This document shows positions 36,694 to 47,012 of a DNA stretch of 64,000 bases, piece by piece. Source of the stretch: Metaclostridioides mangenotii (GTDB lineage: Bacteria; Bacillota; Clostridia; Peptostreptococcales; Peptostreptococcaceae); assembly GCF_017873185.1 (NCBI RefSeq), contig NZ_JAGGJX010000005.1:120288-184287 (forward strand), in the 5' to 3' direction. How positions within the stretch are numbered: position 1 is the first letter of the stretch; every line of letters starts with the position of its first letter. The translations under genes and the position numbers were made by a program. Below the pieces are notes generated by a model. It was not told the DNA's origin. It saw only the letters and a list, made by a program, of their open reading frames with translations, and ran no database searches.

Positions 36694-39132
36694 TTAATCT
36701 ATCCCCTCATAGTAATGTCCTACCATTATACCACTTTTTTCTAAATACCTATATAATTGAGTAGATTTGCTATCTAGCTTGTTGTCATTTTCAACAACAT
36801 CTAAATAAGCTTCTACAATCTCTTTTATCTCATGAGCGCTTTCAAATGTAAAATCTAACCTAAATACTGATATTCCAGCTCGGCTTAATTTATCTAAATC
36901 ATCCATAATGCACAGAGGCTTTGAATTGTATATGGTACTTCTACAGTACATATCTTGCTGAACCTTAAAGTTTTCGCCATCAGCGCTTTCTAAAGCGTAT
37001 CTACTTTGAGAACATATTGCACATCTTTTGTCCCTCTTACAGCCTCTTGCTACAACTCCCATAGGGCAATATTCTGTTATCATCATTGGTATATAAGCGT
37101 ACACAACGGCTTCTGCTTCTACATCTGTTAATTTTAAAGTTTCCTCTATTTCGTCTAGACTCATTTCGACAGACATACATACTGATTTTACATTTTGGCC
37201 GTTAAAGTAATTTAATGATTCACTATTAAATGAGTTTAGATAGTAATCTACATACTTTTCATTTTCATCAAAAACACCAAGTGATCCCCATGTACTTACT
37301 TGAACGCCTATTTTATCAGTAGTCTCTTTAAATTTAGATATTAATTCAAATTCGCCATTTCTTATAATCCTTGGAGCTGAGTATACTATTTTCTCTCCTG
37401 ATTTTTCTGAAACCTTAATTGCCTCTTCTAATGTATATATATCTTCATAGTAGATAATGTCCAAATTATATCCCAATACTGCATTTAATTGATCTATGTT
37501 CTTAACTTTTACTCTCAATTTACTGGCTTTTCCACTACCTCTATTTGCAGGTTTTGCACTGTATTCAATATTCTTATCTTTGAATTTTCTACCTTGTACT
37601 TCTAATCTTTTTTTACTCAAAAGTTCGATACATTCTCTTCTCATCTTATTCAAAGCACTTATAGACATACTTATATTATTATCAAGATCAATATTTACAT
37701 TGTGCATAATATACGGTGTATTTCCTAGTTTTACAAGTTGAGTCTTTACCTTATCTTCGCTAAGTGCAACTTTTATAGCTTCTTCTACAGGATTCTCACC
37801 TTGAACAGCAGCTGAATTTCCCATTAAGTCCTTCATAGTAATAACAGGAATTTTCCCTAGCTTAATCTCAATATCTGCCTCTACTGGTATCTTAACAAAC
37901 TCTTTATCATCTTTAAAAGTTTCTCTGACTTTCTCCAAAAGTTCTCCATCAGAAGTCTTAAATATCTTTTGATTTCTCTTTGCCTCACCTATAAAGTCTA
38001 GCTCTATGATCTCACCTTTGTATCCTATATCAAAAATTTCCTTATCTTTAATTATTCTACCAATAGTTCCTCCACCTAAATTTATGCCGTCCCCTTTTTT
38101 GAGAGTACCTTCAAGCATCAATCTAAGCCTCTTTGACTTTCTATTGCAATCCATTACTTTTCCGATATAAAGACCTTGGTTGTTTGGTTTTTCCCTATTC
38201 ATAAGGTCATCTCCAATATCTCCAAGCAAATGGCCTTTAGTAAATCTTCTATTAAATATAGTGTATAAATTTTCCATTGTATTTTCAGATACATGGAAAT
38301 CCCCATTTTCTAGATAATCATTTACAGCTTGTCTATAACTAGATACTACTGTTGCTACATACTCAGGTTTCTTCATTCTACCTTCTATCTTAAGTGAATA
38401 AACACCTGCATCTATAACTTTATCTATATCTTCTATTGAATTTAAATCTCTCGTGCTCAACAGATAATCTCCATCTTCATTTATAACTTTTCCGGTATCT
38501 ATATCTATAAGTTTGTACATCTGTCTACAAGGCTGTGCACATCTTCCCCTATTTCCTGATCGATTTCCAAGCATACTGCTCATCAAGCATTGTCCTGAAT
38601 AACATACACATAGAGCTCCATGTACAAATACTTCTATATCTGCATCTGTATTGTCGCAAATATGCCTAATTTCACTTACGTTTAGCTCTCTAGCTAAAAC
38701 TACTCTATCAAATCCCACACTACTCAGATATTTTACATCTTCTAAAGAATGTGCAACCATCTGAGTACTTGCGTGTAATTCAAAATCCGGAAGAAGTCCT
38801 TTAACTAGTTTTGCTATACCGATATCCTGTATTATAAGTGCATCTACATCAATATCGTATAAAAATTTTATATATTCTATAAAATCTTCTATTTCTCTCT
38901 GTTTGATAAGTGTATTTACTGTTATAAATACTTGCACACCTCTAATATGGCTATACTTTACTGCTTCAATTAATTCTTCCCTATCAAAGTTATTTGCCGA
39001 TGCTCTCGCACTAAAATCTTTTCCACCTAAATAAACAGCATTTGCACCATTTTGTACAGCTGCTTTTAGAGCTTCAAATGACCCTACTGGAGCGAGCAAT
39101 TCAATGTCTTTTGTGTTTTTATTAGTTTTCAT
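36694..39132 (-). CDS. Peptidase U32-family protein with DUF3656-like extension
   Basis: 812 residues. I place the start at MKTNKNTKDIELLAPVGSF; an ATG five codons earlier has no ribosome site. The U32 core occupies about 1-400: LLAPVGSFEALKAAVQNGA, AVYLGGKDFSARA, VHGALCVCYSGQCLMSS, NRGRCAQPCR and SLKIEGRMK. A second half carries EYCPMG and a Cys cluster (GCKRDKRCAIC, about 690). Despite the name, characterised long members (RlhA) hydroxylate RNA bases and depend on Fe-S clusters and prephenate. It follows zapA on the same strand. Confidence 0.85.
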   Translation of the reverse strand: MKTNKNTKDIELLAPVGSFEALKAAVQNGANAVYLGGKDFSARASANNFDREELIEAVKYSHIRGVQVFITVNTLIKQREIEDFIEYIKFLYDIDVDALIIQDIGIAKLVKGLLPDFELHASTQMVAHSLEDVKYLSSVGFDRVVLARELNVSEIRHICDNTDADIEVFVHGALCVCYSGQCLMSSMLGNRSGNRGRCAQPCRQMYKLIDIDTGKVINEDGDYLLSTRDLNSIEDIDKVIDAGVYSLKIEGRMKKPEYVATVVSSYRQAVNDYLENGDFHVSENTMENLYTIFNRRFTKGHLLGDIGDDLMNREKPNNQGLYIGKVMDCNRKSKRLRLMLEGTLKKGDGINLGGGTIGRIIKDKEIFDIGYKGEIIELDFIGEAKRNQKIFKTSDGELLEKVRETFKDDKEFVKIPVEADIEIKLGKIPVITMKDLMGNSAAVQGENPVEEAIKVALSEDKVKTQLVKLGNTPYIMHNVNIDLDNNISMSISALNKMRRECIELLSKKRLEVQGRKFKDKNIEYSAKPANRGSGKASKLRVKVKNIDQLNAVLGYNLDIIYYEDIYTLEEAIKVSEKSGEKIVYSAPRIIRNGEFELISKFKETTDKIGVQVSTWGSLGVFDENEKYVDYYLNSFNSESLNYFNGQNVKSVCMSVEMSLDEIEETLKLTDVEAEAVVYAYIPMMITEYCPMGVVARGCKRDKRCAICSQSRYALESADGENFKVQQDMYCRSTIYNSKPLCIMDDLDKLSRAGISVFRLDFTFESAHEIKEIVEAYLDVVENDNKLDSKSTQLYRYLEKSGIMVGHYYEGID

Positions 39133-39249
39133 ATTACCTGCTTCCATATCATTTTATTATACAGGAAAGAGCTATCTCCTTAATTTGAGACAGCTCCCCC
39201 ATTTCTGTAAATATACAAAAAATATTTTTACTGATACCACTTTAGCCTA

Positions 39250-39810
39250 TTATTTATTCATTGAGTTTTCTAATTCAGTGAATTTTAGCTGCAACTCATA
39301 AGCTTTATTTTGAAATTCAGAAGCTAGTTTATCAGATATCTTCGCTCTTTCCTTTGCTTCTGCAACTTCTTTTTCTAATACTTCGTACTTATTTTTGAAT
39401 TCATCATTGCTGGCATTATTGCCCTTATTCTCTTTTATAGATATTATACTCTCATTAAGTTCTATAATCTCAGAATCTTTGTTTCCACATTCTTCTGATT
39501 TAGCCTTTAATTTCTCTTCTAATTCGGCTATCTGTTTTTTTAAATCTTCATCAGCAGAGTTAGTATTTTTACTAAGTTCTTCATTTTCTTTGACCAAGTT
39601 GTCGTTTTCACTTGAACATTCAAATAGTAGGTTAGCAATGTTTAATGCGGTTAAAATCCCTGCTTGTGACAGACTTAACCTAGGATTATGCTCAACAATC
39701 TTTCCCATCTCTTGATCTACAAAATCAGCTACTTTTATCATATACGACTCAGAATTATCTCCTACCATCGTATAATCAGATCCATTAATTTTGACTACTA
39801 CTTTATTCAT
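39250..39810 (-). CDS. zapA: Cell division protein ZapA with long coiled coil
   Basis: 186 residues. The N-terminal 75 form the ZapA domain (VVVKINGSDYTMVGDNSESYMIKVA, SLSQAGILTALNIANLLFE). The remaining 110 are a charged coiled coil (ELEEKLKAKSEECG, NKYEVLEKEVAEAKERA), longer than in Bacillus ZapA (about 85 residues). ZapA bundles FtsZ filaments at mid-cell. It follows pheT by 23 bases, an arrangement widespread in Firmicutes. Confidence 0.88.
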   Translation of the reverse strand: MNKVVVKINGSDYTMVGDNSESYMIKVADFVDQEMGKIVEHNPRLSLSQAGILTALNIANLLFECSSENDNLVKENEELSKNTNSADEDLKKQIAELEEKLKAKSEECGNKDSEIIELNESIISIKENKGNNASNDEFKNKYEVLEKEVAEAKERAKISDKLASEFQNKAYELQLKFTELENSMNK

Positions 39811-39833
39811 ACTAAACCCCCTTACACTAGGCG

Positions 39834-42224
39834 TTAGTTTGATCTTAAGTTGGCGTCTAGTTTCTCACTCAACTCACTCAATATCTTATCATGCACCTTA
39901 GCTACATCTTCATCAGTCAAAGTTCTATCTTTACTTCTATATGTTATAGAATACGCTATTGACTTGTATCCTTTTTCTATTTGATCTCCTGTATAAACGT
40001 CGAATAGTTTGAAGTCTTCAACTAAACCTTTACCATTTGCACTTATTATATCATCAATCTGTTTTACATAAATACTATCCTTAACTACTAAGGCTATATC
40101 TCTTGAAGTCGATGGATATTTTGGGAGCGGCTTGTATAACACAGTCTTGTCAGAGTTATCAAATACAAAGTCAGTCTCTATTTCTGCAACATACACTCTT
40201 TGACCTAAGTCGTAATTTTCTATTACATCAGGATGTAACTCACCTAATGTACCAATATTTTTGTTGTTATATACTATTTTAGCACATCTTCCCGGGTGGA
40301 AAGTAGTATTATTATTTTCTGGTTCAATTTCGTATCCTTTAAACCCGATTTTTTCTAATATAGTTTCTACTATTCCCTTTAAAGTAAAGAAGTCTTTTCC
40401 TTTTCCATACATTCCTATACAAAGTCTACCAAATTGTTTTGGCTCCACATCAGCCTCTTCAAATATATGTCCGTATTCAAATGCAGATAGTTCTTCAACT
40501 CTATGAGAAATATTTGTAGCTACTACATCTAACATATTTGGTATAAGAGTTGTTCTCATTACAGATGTCTCTTCACCAAGTGGGTTAAGTATTTTTACAA
40601 AATTATGTTTAGAGCTATCTTTTGGCTCATTTATTTTTTCAATTCCTTTTGGACTTACAAAAGAATAAGTAAGTATTTCATCTAATCCTAAAGCAGTTGA
40701 TGTATATTTTATTACATCGCCAAACTTTTGTTTGTCAGTTTTTATACCTAGTGTCGGGTTTCCCTCAAGCTCTAGAGCAGGTATTTTATCGTAACCGTAA
40801 ATTCTAGCTATCTCTTCAACAAAATCTGCTTCTTGCTCCATATCTAATCTATAACTTGGCACTTCTGCCAAGATTTCATTTGATGGTGTTAAAATACATT
40901 TAAATTCTAGCGCTTCTAAAATATCTACCATTTCGTTAGCTGGTATTTCAATTCCTATAAGCTTGTTGATTCTATCAACACTTACAGTTATGCTCTTAGA
41001 TTCATGCTTTGTAGGGTACTCATCTACAACGCCTTTTAAGACCTTTCCTGCCCCTAATAGTTCGACAAGTTGAGCGGCTCTATCTACTGCTAAAGATGCT
41101 AAGTCTTGATCTATCCCTTTTTCAAATCTAGAGGAAGACTCAGTTCTAAGACCTAGTCTTTTAGATGTAGCTCTTACATTTTCTGCTTTAAAATTCGCAC
41201 TTTCAAATAAGATTTCAGTTGTATTATCTGTAACTTCTGAATTAGCTCCACCCATAACGCCTGCAAGGGCAAGTGTACGCTCGCCATTTGTTATAACAAG
41301 CATATCCTTATCTAATTCTCTCTCTGTATCATCTAGAGTTACAAATTTTTCTCCCTCTTCAGCATTTCTAACTATTATTTTTCCAGTAGAGACTTGTTTT
41401 AAATCGAATGCGTGCATTGGTTGCCCCATCTCTAACATAACATAATTTGTAATATCTACTATGTTGTTTATAGGTCTTACCCCTGCCTCAATAAGCTTTC
41501 TTTGCATCCAGTATGGAGAGGCTTCTATCTTAACATCCTTAACCATTCTAGCAGTGTATCTTCTACATAAATCTGGATTTTCTATATTTATATCAAATTT
41601 TATTTCTTCTTCGCTCTCTTCTACAACTACTGCTGGATACTTTTTCCTCTTACCTAGAGTAACTGCTGCTTCTCTAGCTATTCCTAGTATGCACCTACAG
41701 TCTGGTCTATTTGATGTTATCTCAAATTCTATAAGAGCATCATTTAATCCAAGGACTTCTCTTACATCTTTACCTAGCTCATATGACTCTTCATAATCTA
41801 GTATTAAGATTCCATCTTTACTATTTTCTTTTACATAGTGAGGATCTATTCCTAACTCTTCAGCTGAACACATCATCCCCTCAGAGACTTCTCCTCTGAG
41901 CTTACCAGTCTTTATTTTTACTCCACCTGGTAGCTTAGCTCCATGTACCGCAACAGGAATATAATCTCCCTCAGATACATTTTCGGCACCAGTTACTATT
42001 TGTATAACTTCTTTACCTATATCTACTTTTGTAACTATGAGTTTATCTGCATTTTCATGTTGCTTTATCTCAAGTATTTTTCCTACTAAGACATTCTCAA
42101 TATCTTCTCCGTAGAAATCCACTTTTTCAACTTTACTTCCTGACATAGTCATCTTGTCAGCGAATTCATTTACATCTATATCTATATCAACGTAGTCTCT
42201 TAGCCATTTTAAAGGTACTAACAT
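39834..42224 (-). CDS. pheT: Phenylalanyl-tRNA synthetase beta subunit
   Basis: 796 residues, standard length. Order of domains: N-terminal tRNA-binding EMAP-like domain (about 40-150, KIKTGKLRGEVSEGMMCS), B3/4 editing domain (about 210-380), B5 domain, catalytic-like core and C-terminal anticodon-binding FDX-ACB domain (KYPSTSRDIALVV, about 705). Forms an alpha2-beta2 enzyme with PheS, encoded 15 bases upstream, both behind the Phe T-box. The frame is intact. Confidence 0.97.
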   Translation of the reverse strand: MLVPLKWLRDYVDIDIDVNEFADKMTMSGSKVEKVDFYGEDIENVLVGKILEIKQHENADKLIVTKVDIGKEVIQIVTGAENVSEGDYIPVAVHGAKLPGGVKIKTGKLRGEVSEGMMCSAEELGIDPHYVKENSKDGILILDYEESYELGKDVREVLGLNDALIEFEITSNRPDCRCILGIAREAAVTLGKRKKYPAVVVEESEEEIKFDINIENPDLCRRYTARMVKDVKIEASPYWMQRKLIEAGVRPINNIVDITNYVMLEMGQPMHAFDLKQVSTGKIIVRNAEEGEKFVTLDDTERELDKDMLVITNGERTLALAGVMGGANSEVTDNTTEILFESANFKAENVRATSKRLGLRTESSSRFEKGIDQDLASLAVDRAAQLVELLGAGKVLKGVVDEYPTKHESKSITVSVDRINKLIGIEIPANEMVDILEALEFKCILTPSNEILAEVPSYRLDMEQEADFVEEIARIYGYDKIPALELEGNPTLGIKTDKQKFGDVIKYTSTALGLDEILTYSFVSPKGIEKINEPKDSSKHNFVKILNPLGEETSVMRTTLIPNMLDVVATNISHRVEELSAFEYGHIFEEADVEPKQFGRLCIGMYGKGKDFFTLKGIVETILEKIGFKGYEIEPENNNTTFHPGRCAKIVYNNKNIGTLGELHPDVIENYDLGQRVYVAEIETDFVFDNSDKTVLYKPLPKYPSTSRDIALVVKDSIYVKQIDDIISANGKGLVEDFKLFDVYTGDQIEKGYKSIAYSITYRSKDRTLTDEDVAKVHDKILSELSEKLDANLRSN

Positions 42225-42239
42225 ATAAAAACCTCCCTA

Positions 42240-43259
42240 TTAAAATTGATTTAAAAATCTTTTATTATTTTCGAATAATAATCTTATATCATCTATCTCG
42301 TATTTAAACATTGCAAGTCTTTCAACTCCAACTCCAAATGCAAAACCACTATAAACTTCTGGATCTACTCCACAGTTTTTAAGTACATTAGGGTGAACCA
42401 TACCACAACCTAATATCTCTATCCAACCTTCTTGTTTGCATGTAGGGCAACCTTTCCCACCACATTTAAAGCAAGTTATATCAACTTCTGCACTTGGCTC
42501 TGTAAAAGGGAAGTTGTGAGGTCTAAATTTAGTCTTAGTATCTTCTCCGAATAATTTCTTTACAAATGCGTCAAGAGTCCATTTTAATTGCGCCATAGTA
42601 ACATCTTTTCCAACTACCATACCTTCTATTTGGTGGAACATTGGTGAATGTGTAGCATCAGGAGTATCTCTTCTAAAACATCTCCCTGGAGAAATTATCT
42701 TTATAGGTAGCTCTGAATTTCTCATAGTTCTCACCTGAACTGGAGATGTTTGTGTTCTAAGAAGTAAATCATCACTTATATAAAATGTATCTGTCATATC
42801 TCTAGATGGATGATCTTTTGGAGCATTTAACGCATCAAAGTTATTGCCAACTGTATCCATCTCAGGACCTTCTGCTATTGAGAATCCCATACCGATAAAT
42901 ATTTCTGAAACTTCATCAATAATTTGAGTAATAGGGTGTTTTTTACCTATTTCGTATTTTTTACCAGGTAAAGTAACATCTATGACTTCTTTAGAAAGTT
43001 TCTCTTTTTTGACTATCTCTTTTAATTCATCTTTCTTAGTAGCTAAACTATCTTCTATTTCATCTCTTACTTCATTTCCTACTTTACCTATTACAGGTCT
43101 CTCTTCCTCAGATAGTTTTCCCATACCTTTAAGTATTGACCTTAATTCACCTTTTTTACCCAGGTACTTTACTATAAGGTTTTCTACATCGTCCATACTG
43201 CAAGCTTCTCTAATTTCTTTCAAAGCTACATCTTGTAAATCTAGCAGTTTTTGTTGCAT
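42240..43259 (-). CDS. pheS: Phenylalanyl-tRNA synthetase alpha subunit
   Basis: 339 residues. The ATG of MQQKLLDLQD is 8 bases after AAAGGG; a GTG three codons earlier overlaps the site. N-terminal coiled coil about 1-90, then class II catalytic motifs: HPITQIIDEVSEIFIGMGF, PGRCFRRDTPDATHSPMFHQ (motif 2) and GFAFGVGVERLAM (motif 3). Catalyses phenylalanine activation. Transcribed with pheT under the T-box at 43285-43505. Confidence 0.97.
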   Translation of the reverse strand: MQQKLLDLQDVALKEIREACSMDDVENLIVKYLGKKGELRSILKGMGKLSEEERPVIGKVGNEVRDEIEDSLATKKDELKEIVKKEKLSKEVIDVTLPGKKYEIGKKHPITQIIDEVSEIFIGMGFSIAEGPEMDTVGNNFDALNAPKDHPSRDMTDTFYISDDLLLRTQTSPVQVRTMRNSELPIKIISPGRCFRRDTPDATHSPMFHQIEGMVVGKDVTMAQLKWTLDAFVKKLFGEDTKTKFRPHNFPFTEPSAEVDITCFKCGGKGCPTCKQEGWIEILGCGMVHPNVLKNCGVDPEVYSGFAFGVGVERLAMFKYEIDDIRLLFENNKRFLNQF

Positions 43260-43284
43260 CAATATCACCCTTTCTATTTTTTTA

Positions 43285-43505
43285 TATAAAAAAAGCCCCT
43301 CATCCCAGCTAGGGACGAAAGACTATAGTTTCGCGGTACCACCCTAGTAGTTTTACATACTTTCGCAAAACCACTCGAAAAACTTAACGCGTTCAGACGT
43401 GATAGCTTACTTGTTTTCAGCTAACATACTCCAGAGCGAATTTCTTTTGAGTTCTTAGAAAACACTTCCAGCTATTGTGTTTATCTCTGTACTAAGTTTA
43501 AACAA
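43285..43505 (-). promoter_or_regulatory. T-box riboswitch, phenylalanine specifier (TTC)
   Basis: Core GGGTGGTACCGCGA at 43333-43346 (minus strand), a terminator just below it (43288-43311) followed by a U-run, and stem I further upstream with ACAGAG pairing CTCTGG. Between GAAA and GCTCTGG the specifier triplet is TTC (43438-43440). Controls pheS-pheT by uncharged tRNA-Phe. Confidence 0.95.
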
Positions 43506-43642
43506 AATACTTATCTCTTTCACAGTATTTATATAGTATTACATTAGTTAATAATTATACCATTAATTTTTATTTTATTCAATAGTATGGAATAATTACG
43601 ATTAACCATAATATATTAGATTATTATTTTTTTGTTACCATA

Positions 43643-43698
43643 AATAAAAAACGACATTACTACTTATTTCAGAAATTAGATTTGTTTATAATGTCATT
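43643..43698 (-). terminator. Terminator of the rRNA methyltransferase gene
   Basis: ATGACATTA / TAATGTCGT arms with a long AT-rich loop, followed on the minus strand by TTTTTTATTTATG. Confidence 0.6.
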
Positions 43699-43718
43699 TT
43701 ATATTTTAGATTATTTAT

Positions 43719-44513
43719 TTAGACTAAATGTTTTTTTATCTCGTATAACAATATCGCAGAACTGATTGCCGCATTAAGCGATTCAGCACTTCCATACATT
43801 GGTATTTTAACCAAAGTATCTGACTTTGATACTAAAAAATCACTTATGCCATTAGCTTCGTTTCCTATAACTAAGGCTACTTTTGATCCGTAATCAACTT
43901 TATCATAGTAATTATTAGTATCCAAATAGCTAGAAACTATGTTAAAATTTTTCTCATTTAAAATATCTGCTACTTCATGTTCATCAGCTAAGATAATTTT
44001 CATTGAAAATACAGAGCCCATTGTAGATCTAATTACCTTAGGGTTGTATATATCTACACTTCCTTTTAAAACTACTACTGCCTCAACTCCAGCAGCATCG
44101 GCAGTTCTTATAATAGTTCCCATATTGCCTGGATCCTGTACCCTGTCCAAAACTACGATAAACTTTTCATCTGATAAATTGTCTTCTAAATTTTTAGTTA
44201 CAAAATTTCTAACACCTATAATGCCCTGAGTATTTTCAGTATCCACAAGTTCATTAAAATTTTTATTTGATGTCTTGTATATATCCACTTTTCTAGCTTC
44301 AAATTCTTTAATTAATTTTTTGTGTTCTTCTTTACTTTCAAAATCTTCATTTATAAATATATACTCTATATCTGAATTCGACTCTACAGCAAGTGTAAGG
44401 ATACGAAATCCCTCTACAATAAATTTAGACTCTTTATTTCTATTCTTTGCTTTTAGTAGCGACCTTGTGTATTTTAATTTTTCATTGTCCCTACTTACTA
44501 TCATTTTAATCAT
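43719..44513 (-). CDS. TrmH/SpoU-family RNA 2'-O-methyltransferase
   Basis: 264 residues. N-terminal substrate-binding domain (VSRDNEKLKYTRSLLKAKNR, FIVEGFRIL) and SPOUT domain with the three motifs: VVLDRVQDPGNMGTIIRTAD (about 122-141), KVALVIGNEANGI (about 210) and IPMYGSAESLNAAISSAILLY (about 234). Probably methylates a 23S rRNA ribose. Its ATG comes 1 base after the trkA-type stop, with AGGAG inside the end of that gene, so the two are translationally linked. Confidence 0.92.
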   Translation of the reverse strand: MIKMIVSRDNEKLKYTRSLLKAKNRNKESKFIVEGFRILTLAVESNSDIEYIFINEDFESKEEHKKLIKEFEARKVDIYKTSNKNFNELVDTENTQGIIGVRNFVTKNLEDNLSDEKFIVVLDRVQDPGNMGTIIRTADAAGVEAVVVLKGSVDIYNPKVIRSTMGSVFSMKIILADEHEVADILNEKNFNIVSSYLDTNNYYDKVDYGSKVALVIGNEANGISDFLVSKSDTLVKIPMYGSAESLNAAISSAILLYEIKKHLV

Positions 44514-44515
44514 TC

Positions 44516-45187
44516 TTATTTTCTCCTAGGCATACTGTGACTCTCTGAAGTAATTTCACTGATCTTTGAATTTTGTCCAATTACTACTAGTATACTTCCT
44601 AACTCTAGTTTTTCCTCAGGAGATGGAGTTACATTTATCTCGTCTCCAGTTTTTATTGCAAGTACAGTTATCTCATATCTAACTCTAAGTTCTAGGTCAA
44701 CTAAAGTCTTTCCTATCCACTTACTCGGAGTTACTATTTCAACTATAGAATACTCTGGATCAAGCTCTATATGGTCCAGTATATTGTCTGAAACTAAGTT
44801 GTGTGCAACCCTTACTCCCATATCTCTCTCTGGAAATACAACTCTATCAGCGCCTATTTTGTAGAAAACTTTTGCTTGAAGCTCATCTTTAGCTTTGCAA
44901 ATTATCTGTGGAACTCCCATTTCTTTTGCAATAAGAGTAGCCATTATAGATGCTCTTATATCGGATCCTATAGAAATTACAGCTACATCGAAGTTCCCAA
45001 GCCCAAGAGATCTAAGAGCCTGCTCGTCTGTAACATCTACAATTACCGAATGAGTAACTTTATCAGAAAGATTTTGTATTATTTCCTTATTTTTATCAAT
45101 TGCCATAACTTCATTTCCAAGAAGACTTATAGTTGTCGCAACAGAACTACCAAATCTTCCGCATCCAATAACAATATATTGTTTCAT
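44516..45187 (-). CDS. ktrA: K+ channel gating subunit KtrA/TrkA (RCK protein)
   Basis: 223 residues. Rossmann RCK_N domain: IVIGCGRFGSSVA (GxGxxG), then MAIDKNKE with the acidic ribose-binding residue, and VISIGSDIRASIMATL. RCK_C domain from about 135 (IVEIVTPSKWIGKTLVDLELR). It forms an octameric ring that binds ATP/ADP (and c-di-AMP through RCK_C in Bacillus) and gates the KtrB channel encoded 33 bases upstream. Confidence 0.92.
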   Translation of the reverse strand: MKQYIVIGCGRFGSSVATTISLLGNEVMAIDKNKEIIQNLSDKVTHSVIVDVTDEQALRSLGLGNFDVAVISIGSDIRASIMATLIAKEMGVPQIICKAKDELQAKVFYKIGADRVVFPERDMGVRVAHNLVSDNILDHIELDPEYSIVEIVTPSKWIGKTLVDLELRVRYEITVLAIKTGDEINVTPSPEEKLELGSILVVIGQNSKISEITSESHSMPRRK

Positions 45188-45220
45188 TTAATGTTCCTCC
45201 ACATAAATAACTAATTTATT

Positions 45221-46597
45221 TTATCCTACTATTATTTTACCATCTGGATAGCTTATCGGTTGATTTTTTTTATGGCCAAAAGATAATACTGCCATAAATA
45301 TAGTAAGCGATCCAACTCTACCCATAAACATACAGAAAATAATCAATAATTTACCAAATAGGTTTAAGTTTGCACTACCAGCCAAACTACTTCCGACAGT
45401 TGCTAAAGCTGAAACAACTTCAAACGCCGATTCAGTTAGGTTAAATCCAGGCTGTGTCATTGAAATAAGCAATGTTCCTGTAACAGCTGCTGCAATACCT
45501 ACAATAAATATACCCAATGATTTTTTTACAACAGATGGTGCAATTCTTCTTTCGTATACTTCTATATCCGATTTCCCAGTTATAAAGCTCTTTACAGTAA
45601 GTATAAGCACAGCTAGTGTTGTCGTCTTAACACCACCACCGGTTGATGCCGGCGATGCCCCAATAAACATCAGGATAAGCATAACGAATATACTGCTCTC
45701 ATCCATTGCAGTCAAGTCAAGCGTACTAAATCCAGCTGTTCTAGATGTTACTGATTGGAATAAAGATGCTAGTAACTTACCTTTCATTCCAAGCGGTGCT
45801 ATCGAATCTGGATTTTTATATTCTATTATAAATATCAGTGCCATACCCACAAAGATAAGTGTCACTGTTGATATTAATACTAATTTTGTGTGTAAATTAA
45901 ATTTAGAAAACTTTCTTTCCTTTGCGATATTTAACATTACAGGATATCCAAGACCTCCACATATTATAAGCATCGATATTGTAAGAGATACTGTGGCATT
46001 GTTTACATATGATGTAATCGATGTAAACTTACCAGATGTAGGTCCCAATAAGTCAAACCCCGCATTACAGAAGGCCGATATTGCATGGAATACACTAAAC
46101 CATGCTCCTTTCACTGCACCGAATTGCGGTACAAAAACAGTCGACAGTATAAGTGCTCCTATAATTTCTATTGAAAATGTTATAAGAACCACATACCTAA
46201 CAAGCTTAACAAGCCCTGATAAATCAAACTGATTAAGAGACTCTTGTATAACTAGCCTTTCCTTTAAGTTTATCTTTTTTCTTGTAAAAATTGCAAACAT
46301 CGTGGCGACTGTCATAAATCCAAGTCCACCAACTTGTATAAGAGTTATACATATAATCTGCCCAAACAAATTCCAGGTTGTACCTGTATCGACTACAACT
46401 AGCCCAGTGACGCAAACACAAGAAGTAGCTGTAAACAAAGCATCTATAAACCCAACACTTTCACCACTATGTGTAGCGATAGGCAATGTCAATAAAAGAC
46501 TTCCTATTAGTATCACAGAAGCAAATCCAATAACGATTATCTGAACTGGTTTCATTTTATTTGCTAATGATAGAAGTCTTTTTACCAATTTATTCAA
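45221..46597 (-). CDS. ktrB: K+ transporter membrane subunit KtrB/TrkH
   Basis: 458 residues; TTG start 9 bases after AGGAGG. Four M1-P-M2 units typical of the superfamily, with selectivity-filter glycines visible in SCVCVTGLVV, AFCNAGFDL, SRTAGFST and ATVGSSL. It is a Na+-dependent or channel-like K+ uptake protein of about 10 membrane helices. Operon with ktrA and the rRNA methyltransferase. I looked for a c-di-AMP (ydaO-type) riboswitch upstream, as in Bacillus ktrAB, and saw none. Confidence 0.92.
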   Translation of the reverse strand: MNKLVKRLLSLANKMKPVQIIVIGFASVILIGSLLLTLPIATHSGESVGFIDALFTATSCVCVTGLVVVDTGTTWNLFGQIICITLIQVGGLGFMTVATMFAIFTRKKINLKERLVIQESLNQFDLSGLVKLVRYVVLITFSIEIIGALILSTVFVPQFGAVKGAWFSVFHAISAFCNAGFDLLGPTSGKFTSITSYVNNATVSLTISMLIICGGLGYPVMLNIAKERKFSKFNLHTKLVLISTVTLIFVGMALIFIIEYKNPDSIAPLGMKGKLLASLFQSVTSRTAGFSTLDLTAMDESSIFVMLILMFIGASPASTGGGVKTTTLAVLILTVKSFITGKSDIEVYERRIAPSVVKKSLGIFIVGIAAAVTGTLLISMTQPGFNLTESAFEVVSALATVGSSLAGSANLNLFGKLLIIFCMFMGRVGSLTIFMAVLSFGHKKNQPISYPDGKIIVG

Positions 46598-47012
46598 TTT
46601 AACGCCCCTCCTAATTTCAATTATGTTGAGGATAAATTTCGACTTTTTTAGCCCCTTCCTTCAACCATTACTATATTATATTACAAAGGTTCTCTAAAAA
46701 CAATACGATGATTCTCCTACTATATTATTTAACTTTTATTTAACAGATATGTATACAATTTTGTAAATTCCAAATGTTTGAATAGCTTATCTAAAGTTAA
46801 GTTTATGTATAATTTTTTACACTTTGCTTACTATTATAACTCTATTTTGCTAAATGCTTCTAGTATTGTATGCTTTGACAATAAGATTATATTATCGTAT
46901 TATTATATTAAATTTCTGAAGAAAAAAATAACTTTACAATAACAATAAAAAACTATAAAAGTCTAGTTTTTTAGGATAAATTTTATAAATGTATAATCAC
47001 GGGAGGAAAATT
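46598..47012. other. Divergent intergenic region
   Basis: 415 AT-rich bases between the divergent ktrB and Lrp-family genes. It must hold promoters for both. I found no reading frame or conserved riboswitch core. Confidence 0.45.

Noticed and set aside
36679..36696. GGGGAT / ATCCCC inverted repeat at the U32 stop codon
   Set aside because: Only 6-bp arms and no U-run; not a terminator by sequence.
46598..46760. Possible c-di-AMP (ydaO-type) riboswitch before ktrB
   Set aside because: The conserved GGGGAA and GGGGTGAAT-like blocks and the paired domains are not visible; only AT-rich sequence and an AGGAGGGG ribosome site were found.
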